Positions 29,547 through 38,850 of a stretch of DNA of 64,000 nt are shown here, piece after piece. Position 1 is the first letter of the stretch. Every line of letters begins with the position of its first letter. Made by a program: the position numbers and the translations under genes. Under the pieces are notes generated by a model. The model did no database searches, was not told the DNA's origin, and worked only from the letters and a program-made list of their open reading frames with translations. Source of the stretch: Halobacillus sp. Marseille-Q1614 (GTDB taxonomy: Bacteria > Bacillota > Bacilli > Bacillales > Halobacillaceae); contig NZ_CADDWH010000001.1 of the NCBI RefSeq assembly GCF_902809865.1, forward strand, positions 124,001-188,000. The letters are read 5' to 3'.

Positions 29547-31622
29547 ATGACGAAAAAATATAAACCAGTCAGTAATAAAATTCCCAAAATGCTTCATGGT
29601 GCTGATTATAACCCGGAACAATGGGCAGAGTATCCAGGGATATTTGAAGAAGATCTTCGGTTAATGAAGCTGGCTAAATGTAACGTTATGTCTGTCGGCA
29701 TCTTTTCCTGGGCAAAACTTGAGCCGGAGGAAGGTGTATTTAACTTTGATTGGCTGGACCATGTACTCGGGAAGTTAGCGGAGAATGACATCTATGTGTT
29801 TTTAGCCACACCCACTGGAGCGCGTCCTGCATGGATGTCTGAAGAGTATGAGGAAGTCCTGCGGGTCGGGCCAAACCGGGTAAGAAATCTGCATGGTCTA
29901 AGACACAACCATTGTTATACCTCTCCTGTTTACCGCGAAAAAGTTTCGATTATGAACAGTAAACTGGCGGATAGGTATTCCACTCATCCAGCGGTAATCG
30001 GGTGGCATATCTCCAATGAATATGGCGGGGAATGCCACTGTAATTATTGCCAGGAGGCCTTCCGTAAATGGCTGAAAGATAAATATGAGACGTTGGATAA
30101 CTTAAATCATAGCTGGTGGACGACGTTTTGGAGCCATACGTATACGTCCTGGCCGCAAATTGAATCACCAGCACCACACGGAGAGAAGATGGTACATGGT
30201 CTAAATCTAGATTGGAAGCGATTTGTGACCGATCAGACGCTTGATTTTTATAAACATGAGGTTAAACCGCTGAAATCTGTGAACCCTGACTTGCCGGCTA
30301 CAACTAACTTTATGGAGGCGTTTGAAGGGTTAAATTACGCGAAGTTCTCTGAAGCACTGGATTTCGTCTGCTGGGATTCCTACCCGACGTGGCATGATAA
30401 TGAGGGCGATGTAAATCAAGCGGCTTGGGTGGCGATGAATCATGACATGTTTCGTTCCATCAAGGGCGGCCAGCCATTTTTATTGATGGAAAGCACGCCG
30501 AGCCTGACCAATTGGCAGCCAATCAGCAAACTGAAGAGGCCCGGCATGCATTTGCTGTCTTCCATGCAGGCAGTGGCGCACGGGTCAGACTCTGTTCAAT
30601 ATTTTCAGTGGAGAAAGAGCAGAGGATCTAGTGAAAAGTTCCATGGAGCGGTTGTCGATCATGTCGGAAACGAACATACCCGGGTGTTTAATGACGTTGC
30701 AAAAGTGGGCGAAACTCTTAATCAATTAGACGCTGTCGTTGGAACCTCAGTCGATGCCGAAGTGGCTCTTATTTTTGATACGGAAAATAGATGGGCTGTC
30801 AAAGATGCTCAAGGTCCCCGCAATCAGGGAGTCAAGTATGAGAAAACAGTAGCCGTGCATTATCAGGCCTTCTGGAAACAAGGAGTTCCTGTTGATGTCA
30901 TCGATATGGACAGTGATTTATCTAAATACAAACTTGTCGCTGCCCCCATGCTGTATATGGTGAGGCCGGGAGTGGGAGAAAGAATAGAAGAGTTTGTGAA
31001 ACAAGGCGGCACATTTGTAACCACTTATTGGTCCGGCATCGTAAATGAAAATGATTTAACCTTCTTAGGAGGATTCCCTGGTCCTCTTCGTCACACAATG
31101 GGCATCTGGTCTGAAGAAATCGACGGACTGTATGACGGACAGACGAATTCTATTAAATTCGGAGAAAATGATTTAGGAATTAGCGGAGAGTATATGGCTT
31201 ATGAGTTATGTGACTTAATTCATGCAGAAGGTGCCGAAGTCTTAGCTTCCTATCAGGATGATTTTTATGCCGGTCGCCCTGCTCTGACGGTAAATCAGCT
31301 CGGTCAGGGGAAAGCCTATTATGTGGCATCTCGCAATAAGCAGCCCTTTCATGATGAATTTTACTCTAAACTCATCAAAGATATCGGTGTTAAAAAATCA
31401 CTCGAAAGCAAGCTGCCCGTGGGAATATCGGCTCAAACCCGTACAGATGGGAATCATGATTATATTTTTCTGATGAACTTTGGCGAGGACAAGCAGGCAG
31501 TCAAATTGCCGAAGGGAGAGTTTATCAGCATGATTGATGGAGCATCGCTATCTGGAAAAGTCGAGTTATCACCTTTTGGCTTTTCTATATTAAAAAGGGA
31601 GTTAAACGATGTTAGAATCTAA
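29547..31622 (+). CDS. ganA: GH42 beta-galactosidase (GanA-like)
   Basis: 691 residues, the normal GH42 length. Barrel start DYNPEQW, acid/base E158 in HISNEYGG, nucleophile E315 in LLMESTPS. The CHCNYC cluster right after E158 supplies Cys ligands of the structural zinc seen in this family. Trimerisation and C-terminal beta domains complete it. No signal, so cytoplasmic. In B. subtilis GanA degrades galacto-oligosaccharides made by GanB. The start is ATG 29547 with AAAGGTG. Its last 14 bases overlap the GH35 gene. Confidence 0.94.
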   Translation: MTKKYKPVSNKIPKMLHGADYNPEQWAEYPGIFEEDLRLMKLAKCNVMSVGIFSWAKLEPEEGVFNFDWLDHVLGKLAENDIYVFLATPTGARPAWMSEEYEEVLRVGPNRVRNLHGLRHNHCYTSPVYREKVSIMNSKLADRYSTHPAVIGWHISNEYGGECHCNYCQEAFRKWLKDKYETLDNLNHSWWTTFWSHTYTSWPQIESPAPHGEKMVHGLNLDWKRFVTDQTLDFYKHEVKPLKSVNPDLPATTNFMEAFEGLNYAKFSEALDFVCWDSYPTWHDNEGDVNQAAWVAMNHDMFRSIKGGQPFLLMESTPSLTNWQPISKLKRPGMHLLSSMQAVAHGSDSVQYFQWRKSRGSSEKFHGAVVDHVGNEHTRVFNDVAKVGETLNQLDAVVGTSVDAEVALIFDTENRWAVKDAQGPRNQGVKYEKTVAVHYQAFWKQGVPVDVIDMDSDLSKYKLVAAPMLYMVRPGVGERIEEFVKQGGTFVTTYWSGIVNENDLTFLGGFPGPLRHTMGIWSEEIDGLYDGQTNSIKFGENDLGISGEYMAYELCDLIHAEGAEVLASYQDDFYAGRPALTVNQLGQGKAYYVASRNKQPFHDEFYSKLIKDIGVKKSLESKLPVGISAQTRTDGNHDYIFLMNFGEDKQAVKLPKGEFISMIDGASLSGKVELSPFGFSILKRELNDVRI

Positions 31623-33342
31623 AAATGGCGAGTTCTATTTAGATAACGAGTCTTTTCAAATTTTGTCTGGGGCCATCCATTACTTTCGCAACGTGCCTGA
31701 ATATTGGGAAGACAGACTCCAGAAATTGAAAGCTTTAGGGTTAAACACGGTGGAAACCTATATTCCTTGGAATTTTCACGAACCGAAGAAGGGCGATTTT
31801 CATTTTTCAGGAATGGCCGATATTGAACAATTTATTAGATTGGCGCATCAGTTGGAACTATATGTGATTATCAGGCCGTCTCCTTATATTTGTGCGGAAT
31901 GGGAGATGGGCGGTCTTCCTGCCTGGTTATTAAAAGAAGACATCGTCCTGCGCAGCAGTGATCCAGCTTACTTACACCATATTGAAGAATACTACGATGT
32001 TTTACTTCCTAAATTCCGTCCGTATCTATATCAAAACGGCGGACCCATAATAGCGATGCAAATTGAAAATGAATACGGAGCCTATGGGAACGACCAGAAA
32101 TACTTGAAGTTTTTCAAAAAGCAATATGAAAAGCATGGGCTTTATACATTTCTTTTTACTTCAGATGGCCCTGAATTCATTAATCAGGGTTCCCTGCCGG
32201 ACGTTACGACGACTTTAAACTTCGGTTCTAAGGTTGAGAGTGCTTTTCAGCAGTTAGAGAAATTTAAGCCGGGTTCGCCCAAAATGGTCGCTGAATTCTG
32301 GATTGGCTGGTTCGACTATTGGACGGGCAAACACCATACAAGAGACGCCGAAGAGGCAGTTTACGTATTTAAAGAACTGATGGAGAAAAAAAGCTCTGTG
32401 AATTTTTATATGTTTCACGGAGGAACCAACTTTGGCTTCATGAATGGCGCCAACCATTACGATATCTATTATCCCACGATTACCAGCTATGACTATGATA
32501 GTTTGCTAACAGAAAGTGGAGAAATCACTGAGAAATACCGTGCCGTTAAACGAACATTAAGCGATTATGTCGAAGTCCCGCAAGACTATGAAAGCAAGAT
32601 TTCCACGAAAAGTTACGGCACAGTAAGCATGGACGAATCGGTCAGTTTATTTGATGTATTAAACAAAATAAGCCGTAGGGTGAAGCATATCAGGCCGCTG
32701 CCCATAGAAAAGATCGATCAATCGTATGGCTATACGCTGTACCGGACAGAGGTAAACAGAAAAGGCGGTTTAAGCATGAAAATCGATGACATCCACGACA
32801 GGGCCTATATTTATATTAACGGAAAACATGTTTCTACTATTTATAAGAATGATGAATTGAGAAAGGTTACGCTAAATTTCCCAAATGAAAGCAACACGTT
32901 AGAAATATTGGTGGAAAATATGGGAAGAGCCAATTATGGAGAACACCTGGCAGACAGAAAAGGAATTACAAGTAACATCTGGCTGGGCGAGCAGTACTTT
33001 TTTAATTGGGAAATGTACGCGATTGAATTGGATTGGCTGCCTGATAACTTCTTGGCGGGCAAAGATGTTAGATATCCGAAGTTCTTCCGTGGAACATTCG
33101 ATGCCGAAGGGTTACATGATACGTTTATTGACAGTACAGGCTTTACCAAAGGGAATATTTTCATTAATGGCTTTAACTTAGGCAGGTACTGGAATACAGC
33201 TGGTCCGCAGCAAAGAATCTATCTGCCAGGCCCTTTGTTGAAAGATAAGGATAATGAATTAGTGATTCTGGAGTTAGAGCATACCCATACACTTGAAGTT
33301 CAATTACTCGATCAGAATAAGCTGGAAACAGGTGTCAGTTAG
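31609..33342 (+). CDS. GH35 beta-galactosidase
   Basis: 577 residues. The GH35 barrel begins SGAIHYFRNVPEYWEDRL. Acid/base E155 is in IENEYGAYG and nucleophile E229 in VAEFWIGWFDYW. Two galactose-binding-like beta domains form the C-terminal third (GRANYGEHLADRKGI, FINGFNLGRYW). No signal peptide, so it acts in the cytoplasm. It starts inside ganA (14-base overlap, AAAAAGGGAG as ribosome site) and is thus coupled to it. GH35 enzymes often prefer beta-1,3- or beta-1,4-galactosides different from GH2 and GH42 substrates. Confidence 0.94.
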   Translation: MLESKNGEFYLDNESFQILSGAIHYFRNVPEYWEDRLQKLKALGLNTVETYIPWNFHEPKKGDFHFSGMADIEQFIRLAHQLELYVIIRPSPYICAEWEMGGLPAWLLKEDIVLRSSDPAYLHHIEEYYDVLLPKFRPYLYQNGGPIIAMQIENEYGAYGNDQKYLKFFKKQYEKHGLYTFLFTSDGPEFINQGSLPDVTTTLNFGSKVESAFQQLEKFKPGSPKMVAEFWIGWFDYWTGKHHTRDAEEAVYVFKELMEKKSSVNFYMFHGGTNFGFMNGANHYDIYYPTITSYDYDSLLTESGEITEKYRAVKRTLSDYVEVPQDYESKISTKSYGTVSMDESVSLFDVLNKISRRVKHIRPLPIEKIDQSYGYTLYRTEVNRKGGLSMKIDDIHDRAYIYINGKHVSTIYKNDELRKVTLNFPNESNTLEILVENMGRANYGEHLADRKGITSNIWLGEQYFFNWEMYAIELDWLPDNFLAGKDVRYPKFFRGTFDAEGLHDTFIDSTGFTKGNIFINGFNLGRYWNTAGPQQRIYLPGPLLKDKDNELVILELEHTHTLEVQLLDQNKLETGVS

Positions 33343-33403
33343 ATTTGGGACCTTATAAGTTACCGAGTTCAATAGCAAATTAAGATACGCTATAAAAAAT
33401 TCG

Positions 33404-33431
33404 AAAGGTTTCCTTTGGGGAACCTTTTTTG
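33404..33431 (+). terminator. terminator at the end of the galactan locus
   Basis: AAAGGTTTCC (33404-33413) pairs with GGGAACCTTT (33418-33427), followed by TTTG. Confidence 0.85.
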
Positions 33432-33560
33432 TATGGAGAATAGAGTTAAGTTGTGAAATATCGCTTTTTATTTTATAAAAAGTAGAGTAATTGAAAGGAT
33501 TATGGTCAGATTTGCGAGAAGAATAATAATGAGCAGTTAATAAATTTTCATTATTTTTTA

Positions 33561-33591
33561 TTGACTCTGGGGTGCAGCCCACGGTTTATTA
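33561..33591 (+). promoter_or_regulatory. MerR-type promoter with 19-bp spacer
   Basis: TTGACT (33561-33566) and TTATTA (33586-33591) are separated by 19 bases, the over-long spacer that MerR proteins untwist. The spacer holds the dyad TGGGGTGCAGCCCA. It lies 21 bases before the MerR gene, so autoregulation is likely. Confidence 0.65.
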
Positions 33592-33612
33592 TGGAGGCAG
33601 GAGGATCAAGGT

Positions 33613-33957
33613 GTGTATAAAATTAGCAAGTTTTCTGAGATAACGGGGTTAAGCAAAGAAACTTTAAGATATTATGCTGAAGTTAAACTACTGGAACCTG
33701 CCTGCATCCACCCTGACAACGGTTATCGTTATTACGATGATGGAAGTTACTTTTTGGCCATTCTATTAGTGAAGCTAAGGAGTTTAGGTTTTACGATTCA
33801 GGAAATGATTGCTGTTATGGAAGATGAATCATTTGAAAATCTGGAAAAGTTACTAAAGCAAAAAAGAACCAAAATAAACAAACAGATAGAGGATCTAATA
33901 TTAAAGATGGAAGAAATCGATGACTTTCTTTTATCTGGCAAAGGAGAAATTGAATGA
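33613..33957 (+). CDS. MerR-family transcriptional regulator
   Basis: 114 residues. The N-terminal winged helix is typical (KISKFSEITGLSKETLRYYAE, then DNGYRYYDDGSY), followed by the dimerisation coiled coil (about 75-105) and almost no effector domain. GTG 33613 follows AGGAGG by 8 bases. It overlaps the SRPBCC gene by four bases (ATGA), so the two form an operon. Having no C-terminal sensor domain, it may sense through the coil or with its partner protein. Confidence 0.87.
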   Translation: MYKISKFSEITGLSKETLRYYAEVKLLEPACIHPDNGYRYYDDGSYFLAILLVKLRSLGFTIQEMIAVMEDESFENLEKLLKQKRTKINKQIEDLILKMEEIDDFLLSGKGEIE

Positions 33958-34409
33958 TTACTTGGAGAGAAGAAACGATGATTGATGCGAACATTGAGGA
34001 AGTCTGGGAGTTATTCCGTGATAAAAATATAAAGAAGATTATGCCCAAAGTAGAGGAACAAGAGTTAATTGAGAAAAGTGAAGAGGAAGCTGGCGCTAAG
34101 CATAAACAGACATATCGAGAAGGAAAAAGGTTAGAAACCTACATTGTCCATACATTGGCTTATAATAACTTAGAAGACAAGAAACACAAGAAAATAAACT
34201 TCATCATCGGTAAGGCTTTTGAGATCACCCTGTCCTTCACATTAATCAAAATGGATGATCATGAAACCAAATTTATTTATGAAGGAGAAAACAAGGGTAT
34301 TAATTTTGTCGGTCGAGCGATGATGAAACTGGCAAACAAGAAGGGGAATAATAAAGTTGTCTTTGAGTTTTTAGAAAGAGTCAGGCAAGAAGCGGAGAAT
34401 GCTGGTTAA
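33954..34409 (+). CDS. SRPBCC/START-like ligand-binding protein
   Basis: 151 residues. The pattern TWREETMIDANIEEVWELFRD is the usual opening of polyketide-cyclase/SRPBCC folds, and the C-terminal helix (NNKVVFEFLERVRQEAE) closes the pocket. These proteins bind hydrophobic ligands and some are enzymes. It is translationally coupled to the MerR gene upstream, so a ligand-sensing or detoxifying role controlled by that regulator is a fair inference. The substrate is unknown. Confidence 0.75.
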   Translation: MITWREETMIDANIEEVWELFRDKNIKKIMPKVEEQELIEKSEEEAGAKHKQTYREGKRLETYIVHTLAYNNLEDKKHKKINFIIGKAFEITLSFTLIKMDDHETKFIYEGENKGINFVGRAMMKLANKKGNNKVVFEFLERVRQEAENAG

Positions 34410-34476
34410 GGGTGACTATAAACAGATAGCAGCTTAAACAAAATAAGGTTTTAAGTAATTTAAAAGAGGTGCTTCA

Positions 34477-35031
34477 TTGGAAGAGTTTACAATTTGTTCA
34501 GAAACAGAAAGGTTAGTAATAAGGCCATTAAAGAAATCGGATTATAAGAATTGGCTGACTGAATTTGAAAGCCGTTTTCCTTCCCAACACAGGTATGATA
34601 AAGGAAAAGTGAATATGAAGGAATGTACGGAAGAATGGTTTGCAAATCTAGTAGAAAAACATCAAGAATTAGCGGTGTCAGACACGGCTCATATCTTTGG
34701 TGTTTTTAGAAAAAAAGATAATACTCATCTTGGAATGATCGACTTTTCCACATTATATAGAGGCGAATTTCAATGGGGCAGGATCGGTTACACCATACAT
34801 AACCAGTATTGGAAGAAAGGCTACGGAAAAGAAGCAGTGAAAGAAGCAATAAATATTGCATTAAACGATTTAAAATTCCACCGTATTGAAGCCCATATCA
34901 ATTTAGATAATTCTCCCTCCATTAAGTTAGCAGAAAGTGTTGGAATGGAGTTTGAATGTATAAGAAAAGGATTTATCCATGAGTTTGGCGAATGGACAGA
35001 TAATCTGATTTATTACCTAAACGCTAAATAA
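34477..35031 (+). CDS. GNAT acetyltransferase (RimJ/RimL type)
   Basis: 184 residues. Opening ETERLVIRPLKKSDY, acetyl-CoA loop YWKKGYGKEAVKEAI, and the end NSPSIKLAESVGMEFE are the RimJ/RimL pattern. The start is TTG 34477 with AAAGAGGTG upstream. It is the fourth intact or broken GNAT in the window. No adjacent gene gives its substrate. It lies 67 bases after the SRPBCC gene without a terminator, so it may be read from the same promoter. Confidence 0.87.
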   Translation: MEEFTICSETERLVIRPLKKSDYKNWLTEFESRFPSQHRYDKGKVNMKECTEEWFANLVEKHQELAVSDTAHIFGVFRKKDNTHLGMIDFSTLYRGEFQWGRIGYTIHNQYWKKGYGKEAVKEAINIALNDLKFHRIEAHINLDNSPSIKLAESVGMEFECIRKGFIHEFGEWTDNLIYYLNAK

Positions 35032-35102
35032 ATTTTTCCTGTAAAAGTACATGGCAGTTATTCTTAAGTAGATCATGCTTTTCAAAACAAGGAGCTGAAT
35101 GG

Positions 35103-35480
35103 ATGGATAACAACTTTAAAGAACAATTAAAAAAATTAGAGGAAAGTCATTTAAATCTCGAAGTTCGGAGGTCTTCTGAGGAACTGGATAAAATACTTGC
35201 AGATGAATTTTTTGAATTCGGGAGTTCAGGAAAAATTATTAATAAAAATGATTGTATAAACGCTGGTGTAACGCTTGATGAATTAAAGTTGTATGATTTT
35301 GAAATTCACCCTCTCGCCAGGGATGTAGTTTTAACAACTTATTACATACATAATAAAACAAAAAAGCGAAACTCTCTCCGCAGCTCTATTTGGAAGTTCC
35401 AAAAAGGAAGGTGGAAGCTGTTTTTTCATCAGGGAACGGTGACTAATAGGCAGGTTTCTGAGACTGAAGAGTTTAACTAG
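35103..35480 (+). CDS. DUF4440/NTF2-like protein
   Basis: 125 residues. The pattern LEESHLNLEVRRSSEELDKIL...DEFFEFGSSGKI and the end SSIWKFQKGRWKLFFHQGT are the DUF4440 version of the NTF2/SnoaL cone fold. Members are small cytoplasmic proteins, mostly of unknown function, sometimes isomerases or hydrolases. The start is ATG 35103 with AAGGAGCTGAATGG before it. It may be cotranscribed with the GNAT gene 71 bases upstream. Confidence 0.8.
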   Translation: MDNNFKEQLKKLEESHLNLEVRRSSEELDKILADEFFEFGSSGKIINKNDCINAGVTLDELKLYDFEIHPLARDVVLTTYYIHNKTKKRNSLRSSIWKFQKGRWKLFFHQGTVTNRQVSETEEFN

Positions 35481-35552
35481 GGGAAGATTTTCGAGTGTAA
35501 CTTCCCATTGTGTTTTTCTCTATATTTCCACAAACTTGCCTGCTGGCTTAGA

Positions 35553-35591
35553 GTAAAAAAAACAGGAAATTCCTTGAACTAGGAATTTCCT
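35553..35591 (-). terminator. terminator of alaR-alaT
   Basis: On the minus strand AGGAAATTCCT (35591-35581) pairs with AGGAATTTCCT (35574-35564), then GTTTTTTTT. It may also stop readthrough from the plus strand. Confidence 0.85.
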
Positions 35592-35636
35592 ATTGATGAT
35601 GCTTTCACTTATCCGTGAATTTTTATAATCTACTTT

Positions 35637-36806
35637 TTAAATCCGTTTCTCAACAAATCGTTTCATACGTTCCATTGCTTCATCAAGCTGTTTCAGCGAA
35701 GTTGCATACGAACAGCGGATGTAGCCTTCTCCGCTTGCCCCAAACACCTCACCTGGGACAACAGCTACATGTTCTTCCTTTAGCAGCTCTTCTGCGAATT
35801 CGGCTGAACTTAATCCAGTTGCCTTAATGGATGGGAAGGCGTAAAATGCTCCGCCCGGATTTGGACACGTAAGTCCAATTTCGTTCAGGCTGCTTACGAT
35901 AAAGTTCCTTCTTTGTTTATAGCTCTCAAACATATCCTGTACACTCTGTCTTCCGTTCTTCATTGCTTCTAGTGCTGCATGCTGTGCTATCGTAGGAGCG
36001 CACATCATGGTGTACTGGTGGATTTTTACCATTGCGGCGATGATCTCGGGCGGCCCGGCTGCATAGCCTAACCGCCACCCAGTCATGGCAAACGCTTTTG
36101 AGAACCCGCTGATCAAAATCGTACGATCTTTCATTCGTCCAATCGCAGGGAAACTCGTATACGTTTCATCGTACGTAAGCTCTGCATAGATTTCATCTGA
36201 TAGAACGAGCAGGTTATGCTTTTCAATAACTTCGGCGATCTGTTCTAATTCTTCGTGTGCTAGAAAAGTGCCTGTCGGGTTATTGGGGTTGCATAAGATG
36301 ATCGCTTTTGTTTTTGGTGTAACCGCCTCTTCGATTTGCTCAGGTGTCAGCTTAAATTCATTTTCCGGCTTAGACTGAATCGTTACAGGTTTTCCTCCGG
36401 CCAGGCTGACGGTCGGTACATAAGCGACAAAGCTTGGCTCAACTACGATTACTTCATCACCAGGTTCCACAACTGCCCTTAGCGCAAGGTCAATCGCCTG
36501 ACTTGCGCCAACAGTTACAATTAACTGTTCCGCCGGGTCATACGTCAGATGATAGTTTTTGAGGTATTTACTTATCTCTTCTCGCAGCTCAAGCATGCCG
36601 GCATTTTCCGTATAAGAAGTGTATCCTTGTTCTAAAGCGTGAAAGCTCTGTTCGATAAAATTCCAGGGCGTCACAAAATCCGGCTCGCCGACCCCAAGGG
36701 AAATTACATCGTCCATTTGGGCAGCGAGATCAAAAAAGCGGCGGATGCCCGATGGCTTTAAGTCTGCTACTTGCTTGGATATATACGAGGTTTGGTTTTG
36801 GTTCAT
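35637..36806 (-). CDS. alaT: class I/II aminotransferase, AlaT (YugH) type
   Basis: 389 residues, PLP fold type I. The PLP lysine is in ISGFSKAFAMTGWRLGY, with PNNPTGTFL and the C-terminal arginine region GEGYIRCSYA also in place. It is encoded directly after, and overlapping by four bases, an Lrp/AsnC regulator. The same pair exists in B. subtilis as alaR-alaT (yugG-yugH), where AlaT makes alanine from pyruvate. PatA-type aromatic aminotransferases are close relatives, so the symbol rests mainly on the pairing. Confidence 0.87.
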   Translation of the reverse strand: MNQNQTSYISKQVADLKPSGIRRFFDLAAQMDDVISLGVGEPDFVTPWNFIEQSFHALEQGYTSYTENAGMLELREEISKYLKNYHLTYDPAEQLIVTVGASQAIDLALRAVVEPGDEVIVVEPSFVAYVPTVSLAGGKPVTIQSKPENEFKLTPEQIEEAVTPKTKAIILCNPNNPTGTFLAHEELEQIAEVIEKHNLLVLSDEIYAELTYDETYTSFPAIGRMKDRTILISGFSKAFAMTGWRLGYAAGPPEIIAAMVKIHQYTMMCAPTIAQHAALEAMKNGRQSVQDMFESYKQRRNFIVSSLNEIGLTCPNPGGAFYAFPSIKATGLSSAEFAEELLKEEHVAVVPGEVFGASGEGYIRCSYATSLKQLDEAMERMKRFVEKRI

Positions 36807-37300
36807 GGTGATACCACAATTCTCTTATCATCGTCCTCATCATCATGCAGAATGATGCCATCGTGTTTATACTTCTTCAAAACAAAATGTGTCGTTGTAG
36901 AGATGACGGAATCAAGCGTTGAAAGTTTTTCAGAAATGAAATTCCCAATGTCCATCATCGTTTTACCTTTTACAGAAACGGATAAATCATAGGAGCCGGA
37001 CATCAGATAAACGGAATTCACCTCTGGAAAACGATAGATACGCTCGGCTACTTTATCAAAACCGACACCGCGCGCAGGGGTTACTTTTACATCAACCATT
37101 GCCGTAACGTCTTCCTTGTCTAGAACCTGCGCCCAGTCAATCAGCGTGGAATAGCCGAGGATCGCTTTCTTTTTTTCAAGCTCATCAATTAATTCACGGA
37201 TTTCTTCTATACTTTTACCCATTAATTTCGCAATTTTCTCTACTTCAAGATTCGCATTTTTTTCTATTAATTTTAGCAGTTCTACTTCATTTTCTTTCAT
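36803..37300 (-). CDS. alaR: Lrp/AsnC-family regulator, AlaR (YugG) type
   Basis: 165 residues. An N-terminal helix-turn-helix (about 5-60, IEKNANLEVEKIAKLMGKS) is followed by the RAM ligand-binding domain (VKVTPARGVGFDKVAERI, VNSVYLMSGSYDLSV) and a C-terminal acidic tail HDDEDDDKR. The gene precedes alaT with an ATGA overlap, so the two are cotranscribed. In B. subtilis AlaR activates alanine synthesis. The ATG at 37300 lies behind a GTGGGTG-type ribosome site. Confidence 0.87.
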   Translation of the reverse strand: MKENEVELLKLIEKNANLEVEKIAKLMGKSIEEIRELIDELEKKKAILGYSTLIDWAQVLDKEDVTAMVDVKVTPARGVGFDKVAERIYRFPEVNSVYLMSGSYDLSVSVKGKTMMDIGNFISEKLSTLDSVISTTTHFVLKKYKHDGIILHDDEDDDKRIVVSP

Positions 37301-37418
37301 AGTTAAACACCCACTTCTTTATTATGCCTATTATTCTATCAGTATTGCGATCGAACTAAAACCCTGATGATGAGTTAAATCTTTCGAAGAAGCACAAAAG
37401 AGTGTGGGGGAGAACGGA

Positions 37419-37574
37419 TTAATTCTCAACTTTCGCTTTGGCCATGGCCGTCTTCATCAGCTCGATATGGCTTAAAATCATCTCTTTTATATCGATATCC
37501 TCTGCTCTTTCATAATCTTTCTCTAAACGCTTCAGTTCCTTATGGAAGAGCTTCATTTCAAATCTATTAATCAT
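37419..37574 (-). CDS. small helical hypothetical protein
   Basis: 51 residues, ATG at 37574 with AAAGGG about nine bases upstream. It is almost entirely charged helix (KLFHKELKRLEKDYERA, IKEMILSHIELMKTAMAKA). It looks like a short two-helix bundle; a Spo0E-like shape was considered but the SxxxD signature is absent. The function is unknown. Confidence 0.55.
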   Translation of the reverse strand: MINRFEMKLFHKELKRLEKDYERAEDIDIKEMILSHIELMKTAMAKAKVEN

Positions 37575-37675
37575 GTGAAAAAACCCTTTCAAATAAGATA
37601 GAAACCTGAATGGATAGTCATAATGTGCACTTTATCTACAGTGTGCACGAGAGTCTTACTATCTATTCTATGAAA

Positions 37676-37721
37676 ATAGAAAAAGCCGAAAAGAACAGGG
37701 ATCTCCTGTCCTTTTCGGCTT
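37676..37721 (-). terminator. terminator of the DUF2294 gene
   Basis: AAGCCGAAAAG.ACAGG (37683-37699) pairs with CCTGTCCTTTTCGGCTT (37705-37721). On the minus strand it runs into TTTTTCTATTTT. Confidence 0.88.
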
Positions 37722-37755
37722 ATGTCCGGCACAAATTTATCCAGTTCACTACTGC

Positions 37756-38436
37756 CTAATTATTCGGTTTTAATACAAATGAAATCACGCTGTTATCACG
37801 GGCGAAATCCCAGTCTACAAAAACATCCTGAACCGTGGCATCAAGAATCCTTGAAAATTGAGTGCTGTTCAGCAGCATTTCACCCTCCAGCTGCCTCTTT
37901 GCAACACGGAGCTTTTCATCAAAGCCCAGGGCGACCAGCTGCTTTTCAATAGGGACTAGAATTCCTTCACGAATGACCACTAATGATCGGTTGCTCAGCC
38001 TGTAAGACTCCACATGGTCCGGAACTTTCTCCGCTTCTTCACTGATGCGGATAATTTCCTTGTGGACTTCCTCTTTGCCGCGATAAGCCTCTGATGGTGC
38101 GGGGGTCTCGTAGCTGACACCGACAATTACTCCCGTTTGATTGGCGAGATTCCAATCATAATATATCTGCTGAATATCTAAATCTGTAATAGCTTTTATT
38201 TGTCCGCGTATTTCGGGTTCGAGAGATTTCATTACATACTCCCGAGTTGTTTTAACTGTAATATCCTGTTCTTGTTCTAAGAGAACCTGCTCTGTTGCAG
38301 ATACGAAACCACTTAAATAAATAACATACGGCGGGCAGATGGTAACGTGGATCGCTTGTGGACCTTTGCTGAATTTATCCCGCAGCAGTTTACCAAAATT
38401 ATTAGCAAGCTTCGTTTGCTGTTCTCTAATTTCCAT
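37756..38436 (-). CDS. tandem DUF2294-type protein
   Basis: 226 residues from the ATG at 38436; the frame reaches 38469 with two more ATG codons, and the start is not certain. Two similar halves each end in a D-W-x-x-A pattern (YYDWNLANQTGVIVGV and VDWDFARDNSVISFVL) and each contain a GKLLRDKFSKGP- or VALGFDEK-like opening. This is the duplicated DUF2294 layout. In Bacillaceae such proteins are common and have no confirmed function. Cytoplasmic, with its own terminator. Confidence 0.75.
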   Translation of the reverse strand: MEIREQQTKLANNFGKLLRDKFSKGPQAIHVTICPPYVIYLSGFVSATEQVLLEQEQDITVKTTREYVMKSLEPEIRGQIKAITDLDIQQIYYDWNLANQTGVIVGVSYETPAPSEAYRGKEEVHKEIIRISEEAEKVPDHVESYRLSNRSLVVIREGILVPIEKQLVALGFDEKLRVAKRQLEGEMLLNSTQFSRILDATVQDVFVDWDFARDNSVISFVLKPNN

Positions 38437-38682
38437 ATTGCGAAACATCCTTTTTATAAGAAGAAGCATCCTATCTTCTTCTCAAATATTATTTTAATAT
38501 TTATAAAATTCTATATTTATAAAATTCTATGTAAATACTTCAGTCTACTAAAATTTCTTTGATTATATTTTTCCCCAAATCGTAAGTAGAAAAACGTTTC
38601 TAGTTACTGTTTCGCTATAAAGTCCAATAAGCGCCGAAGGAAAGTATTGGTCTATTACAAAGAACTGATAAGGGAGGAAATC

Positions 38683-38766
38683 GTGACCCGCGAACCGTTT
38701 TTGATGAATCCCGTGAAAGAGATTAAGCAGACTTATGAGAGAACGTTTGGCACGCCCGCGGTTTAA
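38683..38766 (+). pseudogene. short frame with strong ribosome site, probably a frameshifted small gene
   Basis: GTG 38683 is preceded by AGGGAGGAAATC and opens MTREPFLMNPVKEIKQTYER, stopping after 27 codons. In another frame the DNA continues ARGLTAAAEGLIGGLPFLFL and LYNSFILF to a TAA near 38841, a membrane-like end. One shift near 38750 would join them into a protein of about 51 residues. No family is recognised. Confidence 0.35.
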
Positions 38767-38850
38767 CTGCTGCAGCTGAGGGCCTTATAGGAGGTCTTCC
38801 GTTTTTATTTTTGCTGTATAATTCTTTTATCCTATTTTAAGAAAAAACAC

